Assembly: GCA_012960535.1 (NCBI GenBank)
Contig: DUBB01000031.1
Location: 134,606-198,605, forward strand
Direction of reading: 5' to 3'
DNA length: 64,000 nt
Source of the DNA: Gammaproteobacteria bacterium
GTDB lineage: Bacteria > Pseudomonadota > Gammaproteobacteria > Pseudomonadales > Azotimanducaceae
The notes under the pieces are model-generated. The model saw only the letters and a program-made list of their open reading frames with translations. It ran no database searches and was not told where the DNA came from. Shown piece by piece: positions 44,008 through 53,802 of the stretch (its first letter is position 1; each line of letters starts with the position of its first letter). Made by a program: the position numbers and the translations under genes.

Positions 44008-45015
44008 TTAAACACGCAGGCTCATGATCTCGTTATAAAGGGATTCAGGGATCTTTATACCATCACGCTTTGTTAGTTCACGCGCTTTAAATCGGCGATC
44101 GCCTGGAAGACGTACGCCATCCTGTTTAAGAACTTCCTGAAACAATGCCTCACCATGAGCGATTATGTGTTCAGGGTTTCCGAAACGTGCCGGGTCAATG
44201 GCAATTATCAGTTCGCCTCCTTTGGGAGGCCCGCCCCGGCCCGCATCATCCGCCTCGGCTTCAAAACTCAGAAATTCGCCAATCAACGGCCCAGCCAGGA
44301 GTTCCACCATCATCGCCAGGGACGCGCCTTTGTAACCGCCAAACCCAAGCTGCGCTCCCTGCAGAACCACATTGGGGTCGGTTGTGGCCTGCCCATCCGG
44401 GCCGATACCTGCGGTGACTGGCACACGCTGACCATCGCGTGCTGCAATCTGAATCTCACCCCGCGCAATGGCTGATGACGCCTGGTCAAAGACCAGCGGT
44501 GGACCATCTGGGCGCGGCCAAGCAAACCCCATAGGGTTTGTACCAAACAGTGCCTTTATGCCGCCGGCGGGTGCAACATAGGGGTACGAGGCAGTCACAG
44601 CAATCCCGCACAAACCTGCTTCAGCCAACGCCTCAACCTCTGGCCACATGGCTGCCAGGTGAAACATGTCTGTTATAGCCAAAACCGCAATCCCGTTTTC
44701 ACGAGCGCAGTCAACCAGAGGACCGTGGGCAATTTTTTGGGCCAGTGGGGCGAAGCCGTTATCACCATCAACCTTCACCACCGACGACGCCAGTTTATTA
44801 ACCGTCGGCTGAGCACTTCCGTTGACCCTCCCCGATTTAACCCCACCGACATACCATGGCAGTCGAAACAAACCGTGAGCATGGCACTTATCACCCTCTG
44901 CCTGGATCATCCGATGAGCAGCAGCCGCCGCATTTTCATCGTTGCAGCCATGCTGCGTGAGACAGGAAAAAGCTAAATCATAGGCCGCCTGCAAGGTTAT
45001 ATTTACCTCGGACAT
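44008..45015 (-). CDS. Ldh-family (malate/ureidoglycolate/delta1-piperideine-2-carboxylate type) NAD(P)H oxidoreductase
   Basis: A 335-residue member of the LDH2/MDH2 oxidoreductase family, which has its own fold unrelated to classical LDH. The catalytic-site region HAHGLFRLPWYVGGVKSG and SVVKVDGDNGFAPLAQKIA come early; LFGTNPMGFAWPRPDGPPLV and GFGGYKGASLAMMVELLAGP are the family signatures. Members reduce 2-oxo acids or cyclic imines such as delta1-piperideine-2-carboxylate and delta1-pyrroline-2-carboxylate. The ATG at 45015 has GGAGG six bases upstream; a longer start at 45054 is less likely. It is followed 87 bp away by the MBL hydrolase gene on the same strand. Confidence 0.9.
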   Translation of the reverse strand: MSEVNITLQAAYDLAFSCLTQHGCNDENAAAAAHRMIQAEGDKCHAHGLFRLPWYVGGVKSGRVNGSAQPTVNKLASSVVKVDGDNGFAPLAQKIAHGPLVDCARENGIAVLAITDMFHLAAMWPEVEALAEAGLCGIAVTASYPYVAPAGGIKALFGTNPMGFAWPRPDGPPLVFDQASSAIARGEIQIAARDGQRVPVTAGIGPDGQATTDPNVVLQGAQLGFGGYKGASLAMMVELLAGPLIGEFLSFEAEADDAGRGGPPKGGELIIAIDPARFGNPEHIIAHGEALFQEVLKQDGVRLPGDRRFKARELTKRDGIKIPESLYNEIMSLRV

Positions 45016-45102
45016 GTAATCCTCCATCTGCCTGCAGGAAAGCCTGCATGGCAACCCTGGTTCGAACAGGATTTAATCTATGAACTTGTGTGATTAACGC
45101 CT

Positions 45103-46500
45103 TTATCCAGGTAAGTCTTGTAAGGCATCTTCGGTCACAGCAATACGTCGACGCAGGTAATCTTTTTCATAGTTATTATCATCGCCTGCTAACGCCTGGT
45201 ATAACAGCATTTTCAGGGTTCTCAGGCGCAAGCCAAGCGCTGCGTGATTAACCGGTTCAGCGGCCAACACAATCTCGAGCAAATGCAGGGTTTTTACTGG
45301 CTCCAGTTGGTCAAGAAACGTCCTGGCCTTAAACAGCAGCGCGTCACTACCCGCCATCTCGGCTAATTCTACGTAAACTTCACTTACCGGCCTAGGATAC
45401 AGGTCTGTGGTACTCTCAAAGTGGAACCAGGTGGCATAGTATTCCCAGATGCTGCGCACCGCCCAGGATACCTTTCCGTGCTCCTGAGTCAGTTGCAACC
45501 TCGCTGGCAATCGAATTTCAGTCATCAACTCATTCAGGCTCTTACCTTCATTCATGCCTTTCACCGTTTGGTCATGGACGTATCGGGTTGCATCACGAAT
45601 TCTTACAAGCCCTGCACGGATCGTTTCGGCGCCTTTGATTGCATTGTGATGACTAGGCACCAGCAGTACTGCATTGAGCGCTAATAATTTATTGAGCGAG
45701 TCAATATACTCGCGCGGCTTGCGTACCTTTTCACCGCGCATAGTAAAAATATTCGGGAACTGAGGGAACAGAGGCCCAAGGGTATCGCCCGTAAACAATA
45801 TTTTCTCAGCTGGCAGCCACAAACTCATATTGTCTGCGCCTTCGGCACCCGGCGTGGACAAAACCACGAATTCTCTACCGCCAAGGGTGAACCTGTAATC
45901 CCGCTCATCCACCTCGATAGTGCTATGTATTCTGGCATAGGCCAACAAAGTGTTTGTGGTAGGTTTTTCTGGCATCCAGGGAAACAAGGTGCGGCTACGA
46001 TTCCAAAAATACGGCTCCAACTCCAGCAGGTAGCGTTGCTCCTCAGCGAACTCTCGGTGAACGACAATATCAGTAGTATCTTCCCTCCAGAATCTGACCC
46101 CACCAATATGATCGGCATGCGAATGGCTCAAGATGATATATTTGACCAAGGCATCGGATTTCTCCTTTAACAGGCTCAGCTGCTGCGCCGCCTGGATTGA
46201 AATCCCTGCATCAAAAAGCACATTTCCTTCGGTTGTAACAATCAGATGGGTATTGGAAATACCACTGGCCTGATAAACGCCCGGGGCCAAACTACGAACC
46301 TCAATAGGAATATTATGAAAACCGCCGGCTACATCATCGGGCATACTACTGACAGCAATATTGCCAATCACTTCCGCAGCTTTAAGGGTTGCCGCCTTTT
46401 TCAGCTGTTCACGGTCCACCAGCAGCCAGAGACCCAACACCAAAATAACGCTAACCAGCATCAAGTTGGCCCTGTTAACACCTGCCTGTTTGAACTTCAT
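45103..46500 (-). CDS. Alkylsulfatase-like MBL-fold hydrolase
   Basis: A 465-residue metallo-beta-lactamase-fold enzyme with an N-terminal membrane segment (LMLVSVILVLGLWLLV, about 11-26), probably an uncleaved anchor or signal. The zinc motif is YIILSHSHADHIGGVRFW, and ILFTGDTLGPLFPQ and LVPSHHNAIKG follow. The C-terminal part, YYATWFHFESTTDLYPRP then VYVELAEMAG, matches the alkyl-sulfatase dimerisation domain, as in SdsA-type enzymes, but the terminal SCP2-like domain is missing. It likely hydrolyses a sulfate or other ester on the periplasmic side. ATG 46500 has AGGAGG upstream. Confidence 0.87.
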   Translation of the reverse strand: MKFKQAGVNRANLMLVSVILVLGLWLLVDREQLKKAATLKAAEVIGNIAVSSMPDDVAGGFHNIPIEVRSLAPGVYQASGISNTHLIVTTEGNVLFDAGISIQAAQQLSLLKEKSDALVKYIILSHSHADHIGGVRFWREDTTDIVVHREFAEEQRYLLELEPYFWNRSRTLFPWMPEKPTTNTLLAYARIHSTIEVDERDYRFTLGGREFVVLSTPGAEGADNMSLWLPAEKILFTGDTLGPLFPQFPNIFTMRGEKVRKPREYIDSLNKLLALNAVLLVPSHHNAIKGAETIRAGLVRIRDATRYVHDQTVKGMNEGKSLNELMTEIRLPARLQLTQEHGKVSWAVRSIWEYYATWFHFESTTDLYPRPVSEVYVELAEMAGSDALLFKARTFLDQLEPVKTLHLLEIVLAAEPVNHAALGLRLRTLKMLLYQALAGDDNNYEKDYLRRRIAVTEDALQDLPG

Positions 46501-47031
46501 GCTGGCGCCTCCTAATAAAATGTGGTTTCCCCCAGTGCATGATGTCGCACCCTTGCTATTGTACAAGAAAAGACCTTATACCCTGTGCAGGGAATTAAAC
46601 ATGCTTGCCTGAACCATTCAATGTAACGCGTCTGCCTTTCCCCGAAAAGAATCTCAGTATTAGGCCTGGCCAGCAAAGCCTGATCCTCCCTGATCTAACA
46701 ATGTCTACTACAATCCATCCACTATAGTTATCCATTAAAACTCTAAAACTGCGCCTTGCATGATAATAATAAGCTCGGGTCTTAAAATCAGCCCTGCTCG
46801 GCTAGAGGCGCTCGGCTAGAGGCGCTCATATATTGGACTTGTGTTTGCATTATAAAGCGCTTAATTTGAGACTAGGCCTGGATCACATAAGTACGAGTAT
46901 ATCGCCTTGATCAGAGACACCAGGAAGGCCCTGCTAAGAGAGTAGCCGCGAACAGGGAAACAATGAAATATCCAGATTCAGCCACCAGGTAACAATACCA
47001 GAATGGTGAAGATTCGCTTTGGGAGTACACT
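46501..47031. other. Intergenic region with a 14-bp tandem repeat
   Basis: No gene was recognised in this 531-bp gap between divergent genes. GCTCGGCTAGAGGC occurs twice in tandem at 46796-46823 and a further four bases follow. The region should hold promoters for both flanking genes, but I found no consensus pair that I would defend. Confidence 0.55.
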
Positions 47032-49701
47032 TTGAGTCATTCAAACCTGCTTGTCCCATTTACCAGCCAGGATCATCCTGATATCAGTCAGGTAGGCGGC
47101 AAAGGTGCTGCGCTCATCCAACTGACCCAACTGGGCCTCGAAGTCCCGGCTGGTTTCATCGTTACCGTAAATTGCTTCCAAGGGTGGTGTACTCACCTGT
47201 CAAACAGCCTTACCTGGCGACGCCTTCTGGACACGGACCCCAATGACAGAGATGCATTCACTGAAACCTGTGACGATCTAAAGAAGTCAGCGGCCGAGCT
47301 TGCATTTGACCCGCCTTTCTCAGACCAAATAGACAGGGCCTACCAACGCCTGGGGACTAAAACGGTTGCGGTAAGATCATCTTCTCCAGAGGAAGACCTC
47401 TCTGGCACTTCCTTTGCCGGTCTCTATGAGACTTACCTGGAAGTCTCATTAACCGACCTGAACAACGCGATCCGCAATTGCTTTATTTCTTGCCTTGATG
47501 CTCGCGTTTTTTTATATAAACACCACCACGGCCTGCCTTTGAACTTCCCGCGCATTGCCGTGGTCGTTCAAACCCAGATTCAAAGTGAGGTTTCAGGTGT
47601 ACTGTTTTCACTCAATCCAATCAACAACGACTTTGATGAAGCAGTCATTAATGCCACGTTTGGTCTGGGAGAGGCATTGGTAGCTGGCAACATCACTCCA
47701 GATAGCTGGACAGTGAATAAACTGAGCGGTGAGATTATCAATTTCAGATTGGGTGACAAGGGTGGCAAACAGTCAGAAATTGCCAGTTTATCAAGCAGGC
47801 AAATCAATGACCTGATCAAAACCAGCACCGTGATAGAGAAATCCTATGGGCAACCCATCGATGTTGAATGGGCCATTACAACCGATCAGCTTTTTATTCT
47901 TCAAGCCAGGCCCATCACCAGCTATATACCCCTGCCAAAAGAGATGATGACAGCCCCTGGTGAGCCCAGGATCCTGTATATGGATGAAAGCCTGGCTGAC
48001 GGCATAACCATCAGTGGACCGGTTACGCCACTGACCAACGATCTGATCATGTCCCTCTTCGAAATGCTGGTTCGCTATATCGATAAAGATATGACGCTCT
48101 ATACACCTGCCAAAAACGGATTCGTGTTCTGTTCTGGTATTAGAATTTATACCAATATGAGTTACCTGATGAACTGGGTGAATCCAAAGCTCATAGCAAA
48201 GAGCAAAAGGCCCATCGATCAGACCTATGCGGACATCCTAGAGAGCAGCGATCTGGCTACCTATCGCAAAGCGAAACAGGTCAAAGTGCTTACCAAACTC
48301 AAAGCTGTGCCCGTTCTGCTAAAAGCATTATGGGTCAGCCGAGGCCTTTTGAGCGCGGTGATTAAGGCCATTTTCAGCTCAGAGAGATTCCAACAAGAAT
48401 ACCAAGCAGGACTGGAATATTTCGACGACTTTTTGAACCAGCCAGCACCCGAAGGATTATCGATTAGCAATCTGCTTCACCATTATTATTTGCCTATGGC
48501 GAAGGTGACCCTGAAGACCACCGCGCCGGCGCTGACGCTTTATATTTTAAGAGGGTCAGAGGCCCTGGCCGGCCTGATCAACCAGAACTCGCCCCGTCAG
48601 CTCGAACTATCAGAAGCCATCATCTCAGGCTCAGACGACATGGTGATGGAAATGGGTATTAGGATGTATGAATTAGCCCAGCTTCTCCCAGCCGATGCTT
48701 TACAGGATATTGCAGCCCTGCATCAGGCTATCAAAGATGAAACAATTGATGGCCTTTTTCTGGATCGCTGGCAAAGCTTTATGACCCAGTTCGGCGCTCG
48801 AGGTCCACTGGAAATGGAGCTGGCTCAACCCAAATATGCAGATGATCACCTGCTGGTGTTAAAACAGCTGGCCGTAATTGCAAGGGGTTCACAGACGTTT
48901 GATCCTCGCATTATTCATGAACGGTTAAAAGAAAAGCGAGTCAGTGCTTACAACGAGCTACTTGGCCTGCTAACCATTAAGAAAAAAAAGAAGCTTACCA
49001 GGGCCTATAACACCCTGTGCACATTTGAACGCTCAAGGGAAATGCCAAAACATCATATCGTTCAGATCAATCAGAAAATCAGAACTTATCTGCTGAAGCA
49101 GGCAGAATGCTGGCTGGCAACAGGCAGACTGAGCCAACGCCAGCAGATATTTGAATTAACGATCGATGAGATTGAGCAGGCGCAAAAAAGTGACCACTAT
49201 GATCTACTCAAACGACTGGGAGAACGTGATCGCTATTTTGCCCAAGCAAAACGCGTCAGGCACTTCCCCCATGCGATAGACTCCCGGGGCCGAATATTAA
49301 GGCCATTGGGCGAGTCTATTGAAGGCCAGCTCAGTGGCACGGCGGTATCATCAGGCATCGTATCAGGACCGGTCAAAGTCCTTCATAACCCTTTTGAGAA
49401 GGACGTCGAAGCGGGCGATATTTTAGTTGCTCATACAACAGATCCTGGCTGGACCCCTCTTTTTATTAATGCCGCGGCCGTTCTATTGGAAGTCGGCGGT
49501 GAACTACAACATGGTGCCCTGGTCGCCCGGGAATATGGTAAACCCTGCATCGCCGGCATCGTCAATTTGACCAGCCTGCTCACGGACGGACAAATGGTAG
49601 AAGTTGATGGCAATACCGGCAGAGTTTCTCTACTGCCGAAGTCAATAGCTGATTCCGGCGACAGTCAGCCTCAATCAAACTCACAGCCCATAAGATCATA
49701 A
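47032..49701 (+). CDS. PEP-utilising phosphotransferase, rifampicin phosphotransferase/PpsA-like
   Basis: An 889-residue three-domain enzyme. The N-terminal ATP-grasp domain (about 1-300) opens with VGGKGAALIQLTQLGLEVPA and has VAVRSSSPEEDLSGTSFAGL. A helical central domain (about 310-770) follows, as in rifampicin phosphotransferases rather than true PEP synthases. The swivelling phosphohistidine domain carries His827 in GGELQHGALVAREYGKPC. RPH enzymes transfer the beta-phosphate of ATP to a small molecule. True PEP synthase has a catalytic PEP/pyruvate TIM barrel at the C terminus, absent here. Start is a TTG with GGGAG upstream. The acceptor could be an antibiotic or a metabolite. Confidence 0.87.
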   Translation: MSHSNLLVPFTSQDHPDISQVGGKGAALIQLTQLGLEVPAGFIVTVNCFQGWCTHLSNSLTWRRLLDTDPNDRDAFTETCDDLKKSAAELAFDPPFSDQIDRAYQRLGTKTVAVRSSSPEEDLSGTSFAGLYETYLEVSLTDLNNAIRNCFISCLDARVFLYKHHHGLPLNFPRIAVVVQTQIQSEVSGVLFSLNPINNDFDEAVINATFGLGEALVAGNITPDSWTVNKLSGEIINFRLGDKGGKQSEIASLSSRQINDLIKTSTVIEKSYGQPIDVEWAITTDQLFILQARPITSYIPLPKEMMTAPGEPRILYMDESLADGITISGPVTPLTNDLIMSLFEMLVRYIDKDMTLYTPAKNGFVFCSGIRIYTNMSYLMNWVNPKLIAKSKRPIDQTYADILESSDLATYRKAKQVKVLTKLKAVPVLLKALWVSRGLLSAVIKAIFSSERFQQEYQAGLEYFDDFLNQPAPEGLSISNLLHHYYLPMAKVTLKTTAPALTLYILRGSEALAGLINQNSPRQLELSEAIISGSDDMVMEMGIRMYELAQLLPADALQDIAALHQAIKDETIDGLFLDRWQSFMTQFGARGPLEMELAQPKYADDHLLVLKQLAVIARGSQTFDPRIIHERLKEKRVSAYNELLGLLTIKKKKKLTRAYNTLCTFERSREMPKHHIVQINQKIRTYLLKQAECWLATGRLSQRQQIFELTIDEIEQAQKSDHYDLLKRLGERDRYFAQAKRVRHFPHAIDSRGRILRPLGESIEGQLSGTAVSSGIVSGPVKVLHNPFEKDVEAGDILVAHTTDPGWTPLFINAAAVLLEVGGELQHGALVAREYGKPCIAGIVNLTSLLTDGQMVEVDGNTGRVSLLPKSIADSGDSQPQSNSQPIRS

Positions 49702-49758
49702 AACCAGTAAAGACATCTGCCCTGCAACCGGTGTAGCCTGCTGCTCGCCGCCTATCAG

Positions 49759-49786
49759 GTGACTATACTGTTCAGTTGCCTATAAT
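49759..49786 (+). promoter_or_regulatory. Probable sigma-70 promoter of the class II aldolase gene
   Basis: A perfect TATAAT at 49781-49786 lies 16 bp after GTGACT (49759-49764), an imperfect -35 box. It is 31 bp upstream of the start codon at 49818. The spacing suits transcription of the aldolase gene alone. Confidence 0.5.
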
Positions 49787-49817
49787 GTAGGGGAGAAACC
49801 AGAGAAGAATTCGGAAT

Positions 49818-50543
49818 ATGCCGGAGCAAACAAAAATGTCAAACAACGAACTGACGCTGGAAGAAATCCGGGCAGAAAGAAAGCATGAGTGCGCGCTGGG
49901 CTATCGGCTTTTCGCTGCACTAAGATGGGGAGACCTGGGCGATGGTCACATCAGCGCCAGGGATCCGATCAACACTGACTGCTTCTGGATGTTACCTTAC
50001 GGCGCTGCCTACCAGGATGCCAGTCCATCAAACCTGATACTGGTTTCAAAAGATGGCTCAACCATTGAAGGTGATGGTAGCGCCAATATGGCCGGTTATT
50101 ATATTCATCATCCTATCCTGAATGCCCGATCTGACCTGGTGAGTGCAGCGCACGTTCACACAGGCTGGGGCACGCCCTTTTCCTGTGAGGTGCGGCCCAT
50201 CGAACCGATCTCGCAGGAATCCTGTATATTCTTTGAGGATCACACCATCTTTGATGACGATGAAGTCCAGATCCAAAGTGTCGCCGCAGGCAAACGAATC
50301 GCCAAACAGCTGGCTGATAACCGAGCCATTATCCTACGTAATCATGGCCTTCTCACCGCTGCTGACAGCGTAGCCGAGGCGGTCGGCAGCTTTGTACTCA
50401 TGGAAAGAGTGGCCGAAGTTCATATGAAGGTCAGGAACCCGAAAGCGATTTCTGCCACCGCTGCCCGATTCTCTAAGCAGGACCTCATCAAAAACGGTGC
50501 AGGTCGCATCGCATTTGCCTCACTCCTGAAAAGACACCTTTAA
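49818..50543 (+). CDS. Class II aldolase/adducin-family protein
   Basis: A 241-residue zinc-dependent aldolase-fold protein. The early motif LGDGHISARDP, the metal histidines in SAAHVHTGWGTPFS and a third in ILRNHGLLTAADS are typical. The residue corresponding to the catalytic Glu is less obvious: a Cys-containing FSCEVRPIEPI segment occupies that zone. Relatives range from fuculose-phosphate aldolase to decarboxylases and alpha-adducin-like proteins of aromatic catabolism. A second ATG six codons downstream could also be the start. It converges with the KstD-like gene. Confidence 0.88.
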   Translation: MPEQTKMSNNELTLEEIRAERKHECALGYRLFAALRWGDLGDGHISARDPINTDCFWMLPYGAAYQDASPSNLILVSKDGSTIEGDGSANMAGYYIHHPILNARSDLVSAAHVHTGWGTPFSCEVRPIEPISQESCIFFEDHTIFDDDEVQIQSVAAGKRIAKQLADNRAIILRNHGLLTAADSVAEAVGSFVLMERVAEVHMKVRNPKAISATAARFSKQDLIKNGAGRIAFASLLKRHL

Positions 50544-50623
50544 AAATGCAGCAACCAAACCGTTCTTTGATCAACCAGAGGACGGCTTCAACTGCGCCTA
50601 TTCGATAGGGTAAAGCACCCTTG

Positions 50624-52246
50624 TCAGGTGCTGGCAGCATCCCGCCCGGCAAGAAAACCAAACACCATTGCTGGCGCTAAGGTTCCACCTGCGCCGCCGT
50701 AGGTCATACCCATAGCGGATGCCATGACATTACCAGCCGCATACAAACCCGTAATACGATCACCATCAACGTTCAGGACACCACCCACTGCATCGGTTTT
50801 TGGTCCCCCTTTTGTACCTAAGGCGCCACTTTTTACCTCCACTGCATAATAAGGTGGTGTATCCAGGGGCCCCAGGGTAGCTTCTGCCTTACCTTTGTTT
50901 ATGTGGTCACCCCACCAGTTATCGTGAGCACTCTCGCCTCGATTAAAGGCGGTATCCTTGCCTTGAATGACAGCATGGTTCCAATCCTGAACAGTTCTGG
51001 CAAGCGAGCCAGAAGGAACGCCAAGTTTATCTGCTAACTCGAGCAACGACACGGCCTTGGTAACCCAGTTTGGCGCCGGCTGACCGGGCTGGGTATCAAT
51101 AAAACCGAATTTGTCTAAATGGGTCTGATCGAATATAAACCAGCAAGGCAGGTTAGCATATTCAAATCGGGCGACGTCCTGTTCATGAAATGCAGCGCCG
51201 AATGCATTGTAGTTGGCGGCTTCATTGGTAAACCGCAAACCCTTTTTATTGATCATAATCGAGCGAGGACGAGCCCGTTCAGAAGCGAAAAGATAAGCGG
51301 GCAGCTGCGATTCACCCGCGCTGACTGGCACGCTGACAGCAGGCATCCACCAGGCCTCACGCATGTTACCCAGGGCAGTGCCCAAACGCATCGCCATGAT
51401 CAAACCATCGCCTTCATTGGTAGGAACAGAAACAGGGCTCGTCATAGGCCCGCGTAGAAACGTACGTACTAGATCACGGTTCCATTCAAAGCCACCGGTC
51501 GCAAGTACGACGTTGCTGGCAACGATCTCACGCCGTTTGCCCTCTTGTTCAATGACAACGCCATTAATCGTACCGTCTTGCGCTATCAGCTCTACCGCTC
51601 GTGCATTGCGATGAATAGGAATTTCTCGATCAAGACAACCTTTAAACAATCGACCCATCAGTGATTGCCCGCAGCCTCTCTCATCGTTACGGGTTCGACG
51701 TTCACGCTCTTTTAAGCTGACCTCCACAGGTACCGCCCGGCCCAGGTGTGATTCATCCATGGTTATGGGTGCTTTTCCGTAGTTGTGGCCAATAGTCACC
51801 CAGTCTTTGAATTCCCCAAGTTCGTTAAATGAGTATAACGGGCACTCCAATGAGCGCCCCCCTTGTGGTCGTCCACCCGGATGTTCAGGGTGATAGTCAG
51901 GGAAATCAGGCACCAACTGAAATTTTACTGGCGTATTCTGCTCCATCCAGCGCACCATTTCGGGGCCGTGTTCAATGAATGCCAGGGCAAGCTCATGGTC
52001 GATCATGTCATGCGACAAAGCATCAAGGTAGGTAAGCGCATCCTCCGGGGAGTCATCAACACCGCAGGCTTGAGCGTGATGGTTATTTGGAATCCAGATC
52101 ATGCCGCCGGACCAGGCGCTGGTGCCACCCACGTGCGATGCTTTTTCGAATACTTCAACGCTCGCACCATGACCTTGTGCTGCAAGTGCAGCGGTCAATG
52201 CAGATGCACCGCTCCCCAGAACAATAACATCGATAGGGCTACTCAC
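50624..52246 (-). CDS. KstD/fumarate-reductase-like FAD-binding dehydrogenase
   Basis: A 540-residue flavoprotein. The FAD-binding loop is VIVLGSGASALTAALAAQG, then FEKASHVGGTSAWSGGMIWI. The C-terminal GLYAAGNVMASAMGMTYGGA plus GGTLAPAMVFG matches the KstD block 'GLYAAGNT..VMGRTYPGAGATIGPAMTFG', including the Tyr and Gly of the 3-ketosteroid delta1-dehydrogenase site. Members dehydrogenate 3-ketosteroids or reduce/oxidise related enones. No other core steroid genes (KshA, HsaC) are in the window, so a non-steroid alicyclic ketone is possible. The start is taken as GTG 52246. A luciferase-like gene lies upstream on the same strand. Confidence 0.85.
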   Translation of the reverse strand: MSSPIDVIVLGSGASALTAALAAQGHGASVEVFEKASHVGGTSAWSGGMIWIPNNHHAQACGVDDSPEDALTYLDALSHDMIDHELALAFIEHGPEMVRWMEQNTPVKFQLVPDFPDYHPEHPGGRPQGGRSLECPLYSFNELGEFKDWVTIGHNYGKAPITMDESHLGRAVPVEVSLKERERRTRNDERGCGQSLMGRLFKGCLDREIPIHRNARAVELIAQDGTINGVVIEQEGKRREIVASNVVLATGGFEWNRDLVRTFLRGPMTSPVSVPTNEGDGLIMAMRLGTALGNMREAWWMPAVSVPVSAGESQLPAYLFASERARPRSIMINKKGLRFTNEAANYNAFGAAFHEQDVARFEYANLPCWFIFDQTHLDKFGFIDTQPGQPAPNWVTKAVSLLELADKLGVPSGSLARTVQDWNHAVIQGKDTAFNRGESAHDNWWGDHINKGKAEATLGPLDTPPYYAVEVKSGALGTKGGPKTDAVGGVLNVDGDRITGLYAAGNVMASAMGMTYGGAGGTLAPAMVFGFLAGRDAAST

Positions 52247-52331
52247 TCGCCCGGCACCTTTTTATTCCCCATGAAACGGGCAACCCGATATCTTCCTTGA
52301 TTGTGATTCACCATCCGCTTACATACCAGCA

Positions 52332-53345
52332 TCATAGTTTAAACCCTGGCATCACTTCATCAACAAACAAGCGCATTGAAGCCATTACTTCCTGATGCTC
52401 GAGATCACCCCAGTGAAAAGAGAACATCAGGTAATCCACCGAGGATTTACTCACAAGATCTTTAATATGGTTTGAAACATCATCTGGCGAACCAGCAATC
52501 AGTGCCCCTAGGGATAACGCCAATTCGACATTACCACCCAGGCTGGGATCGCCGTTGGCGAAAGGTACATCATATTTTTTGAACAGGGTTGACAGATTCT
52601 GATGATACTTAGGGTAGGCGGTGCTAACTCTGGCCCGCGCCTGGTCGCGGTCAGCCGCCAGATAAATATGACAGGTTGCGCCGATAACAGGTTCAGCCAC
52701 CCCTGGATTCCAGTCTGTATCCGCATCCGCTACCAGGCTTTTATAGGTCTGGACGCTTTGTGCCACAACATCGGCGGGACCCGCAACAACGGTATTCAGC
52801 CTGTGCCTGCCTGCGTAACTGAAGTTACCTGGATACCAGATTGGCGGCTGAGGATGCTGTTTTGGCCTATGCGAAAGTACCAGCCCATCGTAACGATATT
52901 CGGCCCCTTTGTGATGTATGGTATCGCCAGCTAACCCCAGCCTTAAAATTGTAAAGGCTTCTTCGAATCGCGACTGGGCACTTTCAGGGTCGCGCCCCCA
53001 AAGGGCGTGTTCAGCCGGCGAAATCCCCTTGCCCACACCTACTTCGAGTCGACCGCCACACAGATGATCCAAGGTACAGAGCTCTTCAATCAATCGAATC
53101 GGATCATAGAAAGGCAATAGATGGACCAAAGAACCCAGCCTTATATGCGATGTTCGTTGTGATGCCGCCGCAAGAAAAACATTAGCCGAAGGCGCTGCAT
53201 CCAGAGGCGTAAAATGGTGCTCGGCCTTGTGATAACACCAGAACCCGGCGTTATCAGCATACTCAAGCATCTGCAGGCGCTCTTCATAGAGTTGTTCAAG
53301 AGAAACCTGATTAAATTCCATGTGGTCAAAAATACCAAACTTCAA
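52332..53345 (-). CDS. Luciferase-like (LLM) flavin monooxygenase, alkanal monooxygenase type
   Basis: A 337-residue LLM protein similar to LuxA-like monooxygenases. The sequence opens MKFGIFDHMEFNQVSLEQLY and contains AEHHFTPLDAAPSANVFLAA, SHIRLGSLVHLLPFYDPIRL and GGRLEVGVGKGISPAEHALW. These match the FMN-dependent branch rather than F420 enzymes. A likely role is oxygenation of an aldehyde or ketone, for example Baeyer-Villiger type. The start is TTG 53345, supported by GGAGG upstream. It is followed 85 bp downstream by the KstD-like gene, so the pair may act on the same alicyclic substrate. Confidence 0.87.
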   Translation of the reverse strand: MKFGIFDHMEFNQVSLEQLYEERLQMLEYADNAGFWCYHKAEHHFTPLDAAPSANVFLAAASQRTSHIRLGSLVHLLPFYDPIRLIEELCTLDHLCGGRLEVGVGKGISPAEHALWGRDPESAQSRFEEAFTILRLGLAGDTIHHKGAEYRYDGLVLSHRPKQHPQPPIWYPGNFSYAGRHRLNTVVAGPADVVAQSVQTYKSLVADADTDWNPGVAEPVIGATCHIYLAADRDQARARVSTAYPKYHQNLSTLFKKYDVPFANGDPSLGGNVELALSLGALIAGSPDDVSNHIKDLVSKSSVDYLMFSFHWGDLEHQEVMASMRLFVDEVMPGFKL

Positions 53346-53802
53346 TTCTTATTCCTCCCCTGGCGCAAAACCAGAAAAAATGGCTAACGCCGAATTACCT
53401 TAATTTCATCCAAAACAGTCTAATCAAACCAGTTCTATTGGGATCCTTAAACATTTTGTATTTCCTTTGCTGCTATTCAAACCATAATTCCTCGAGACCA
53501 ATATAAACATATAAAACTCTTTGCTGCGTTGTCTAGCCGGCTGGCGTTGAGCCTGGATCTGTTCTAACCCTGGCAAGCAACTGTTCAGCCAGTTGCATTC
53601 TTGAAATGCACTCCATTGAACTCGTTTGATAACCATAGCAAAATAAGGAAACCTTCGATCCCATGTGCTATCTGAAAGACGTTAAGCAACTCATTAGCAC
53701 AGCGATCTACTTTAAATAACAGGAGTTGTCCTGATCCAGGTACCCGCTTATGCTTGGCAGATAAATTGCCCTAACAAGGCAACCGGAAAGACAGGACCTG
53801 AC
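53346..53802. other. Divergent intergenic region with a 7-bp inverted repeat
   Basis: No gene was recognised in this 457-bp gap. GCAACTG (53577-53583) and CAGTTGC (53590-53596) form a perfect inverted repeat with a six-base centre. It may be an operator for one of the divergent transcripts. Confidence 0.5.

Noticed and set aside
45055-45075. GGTTCGAAC-like sequence resembling a tRNA T-arm
   Set aside because: No acceptor stem, D-arm or anticodon arm can be folded around it.
46796-46827. Tandem GCTCGGCTAGAGGC repeat, considered as an operator pair
   Set aside because: Only two copies directly adjoining each other with no symmetry; a local duplication is simpler.
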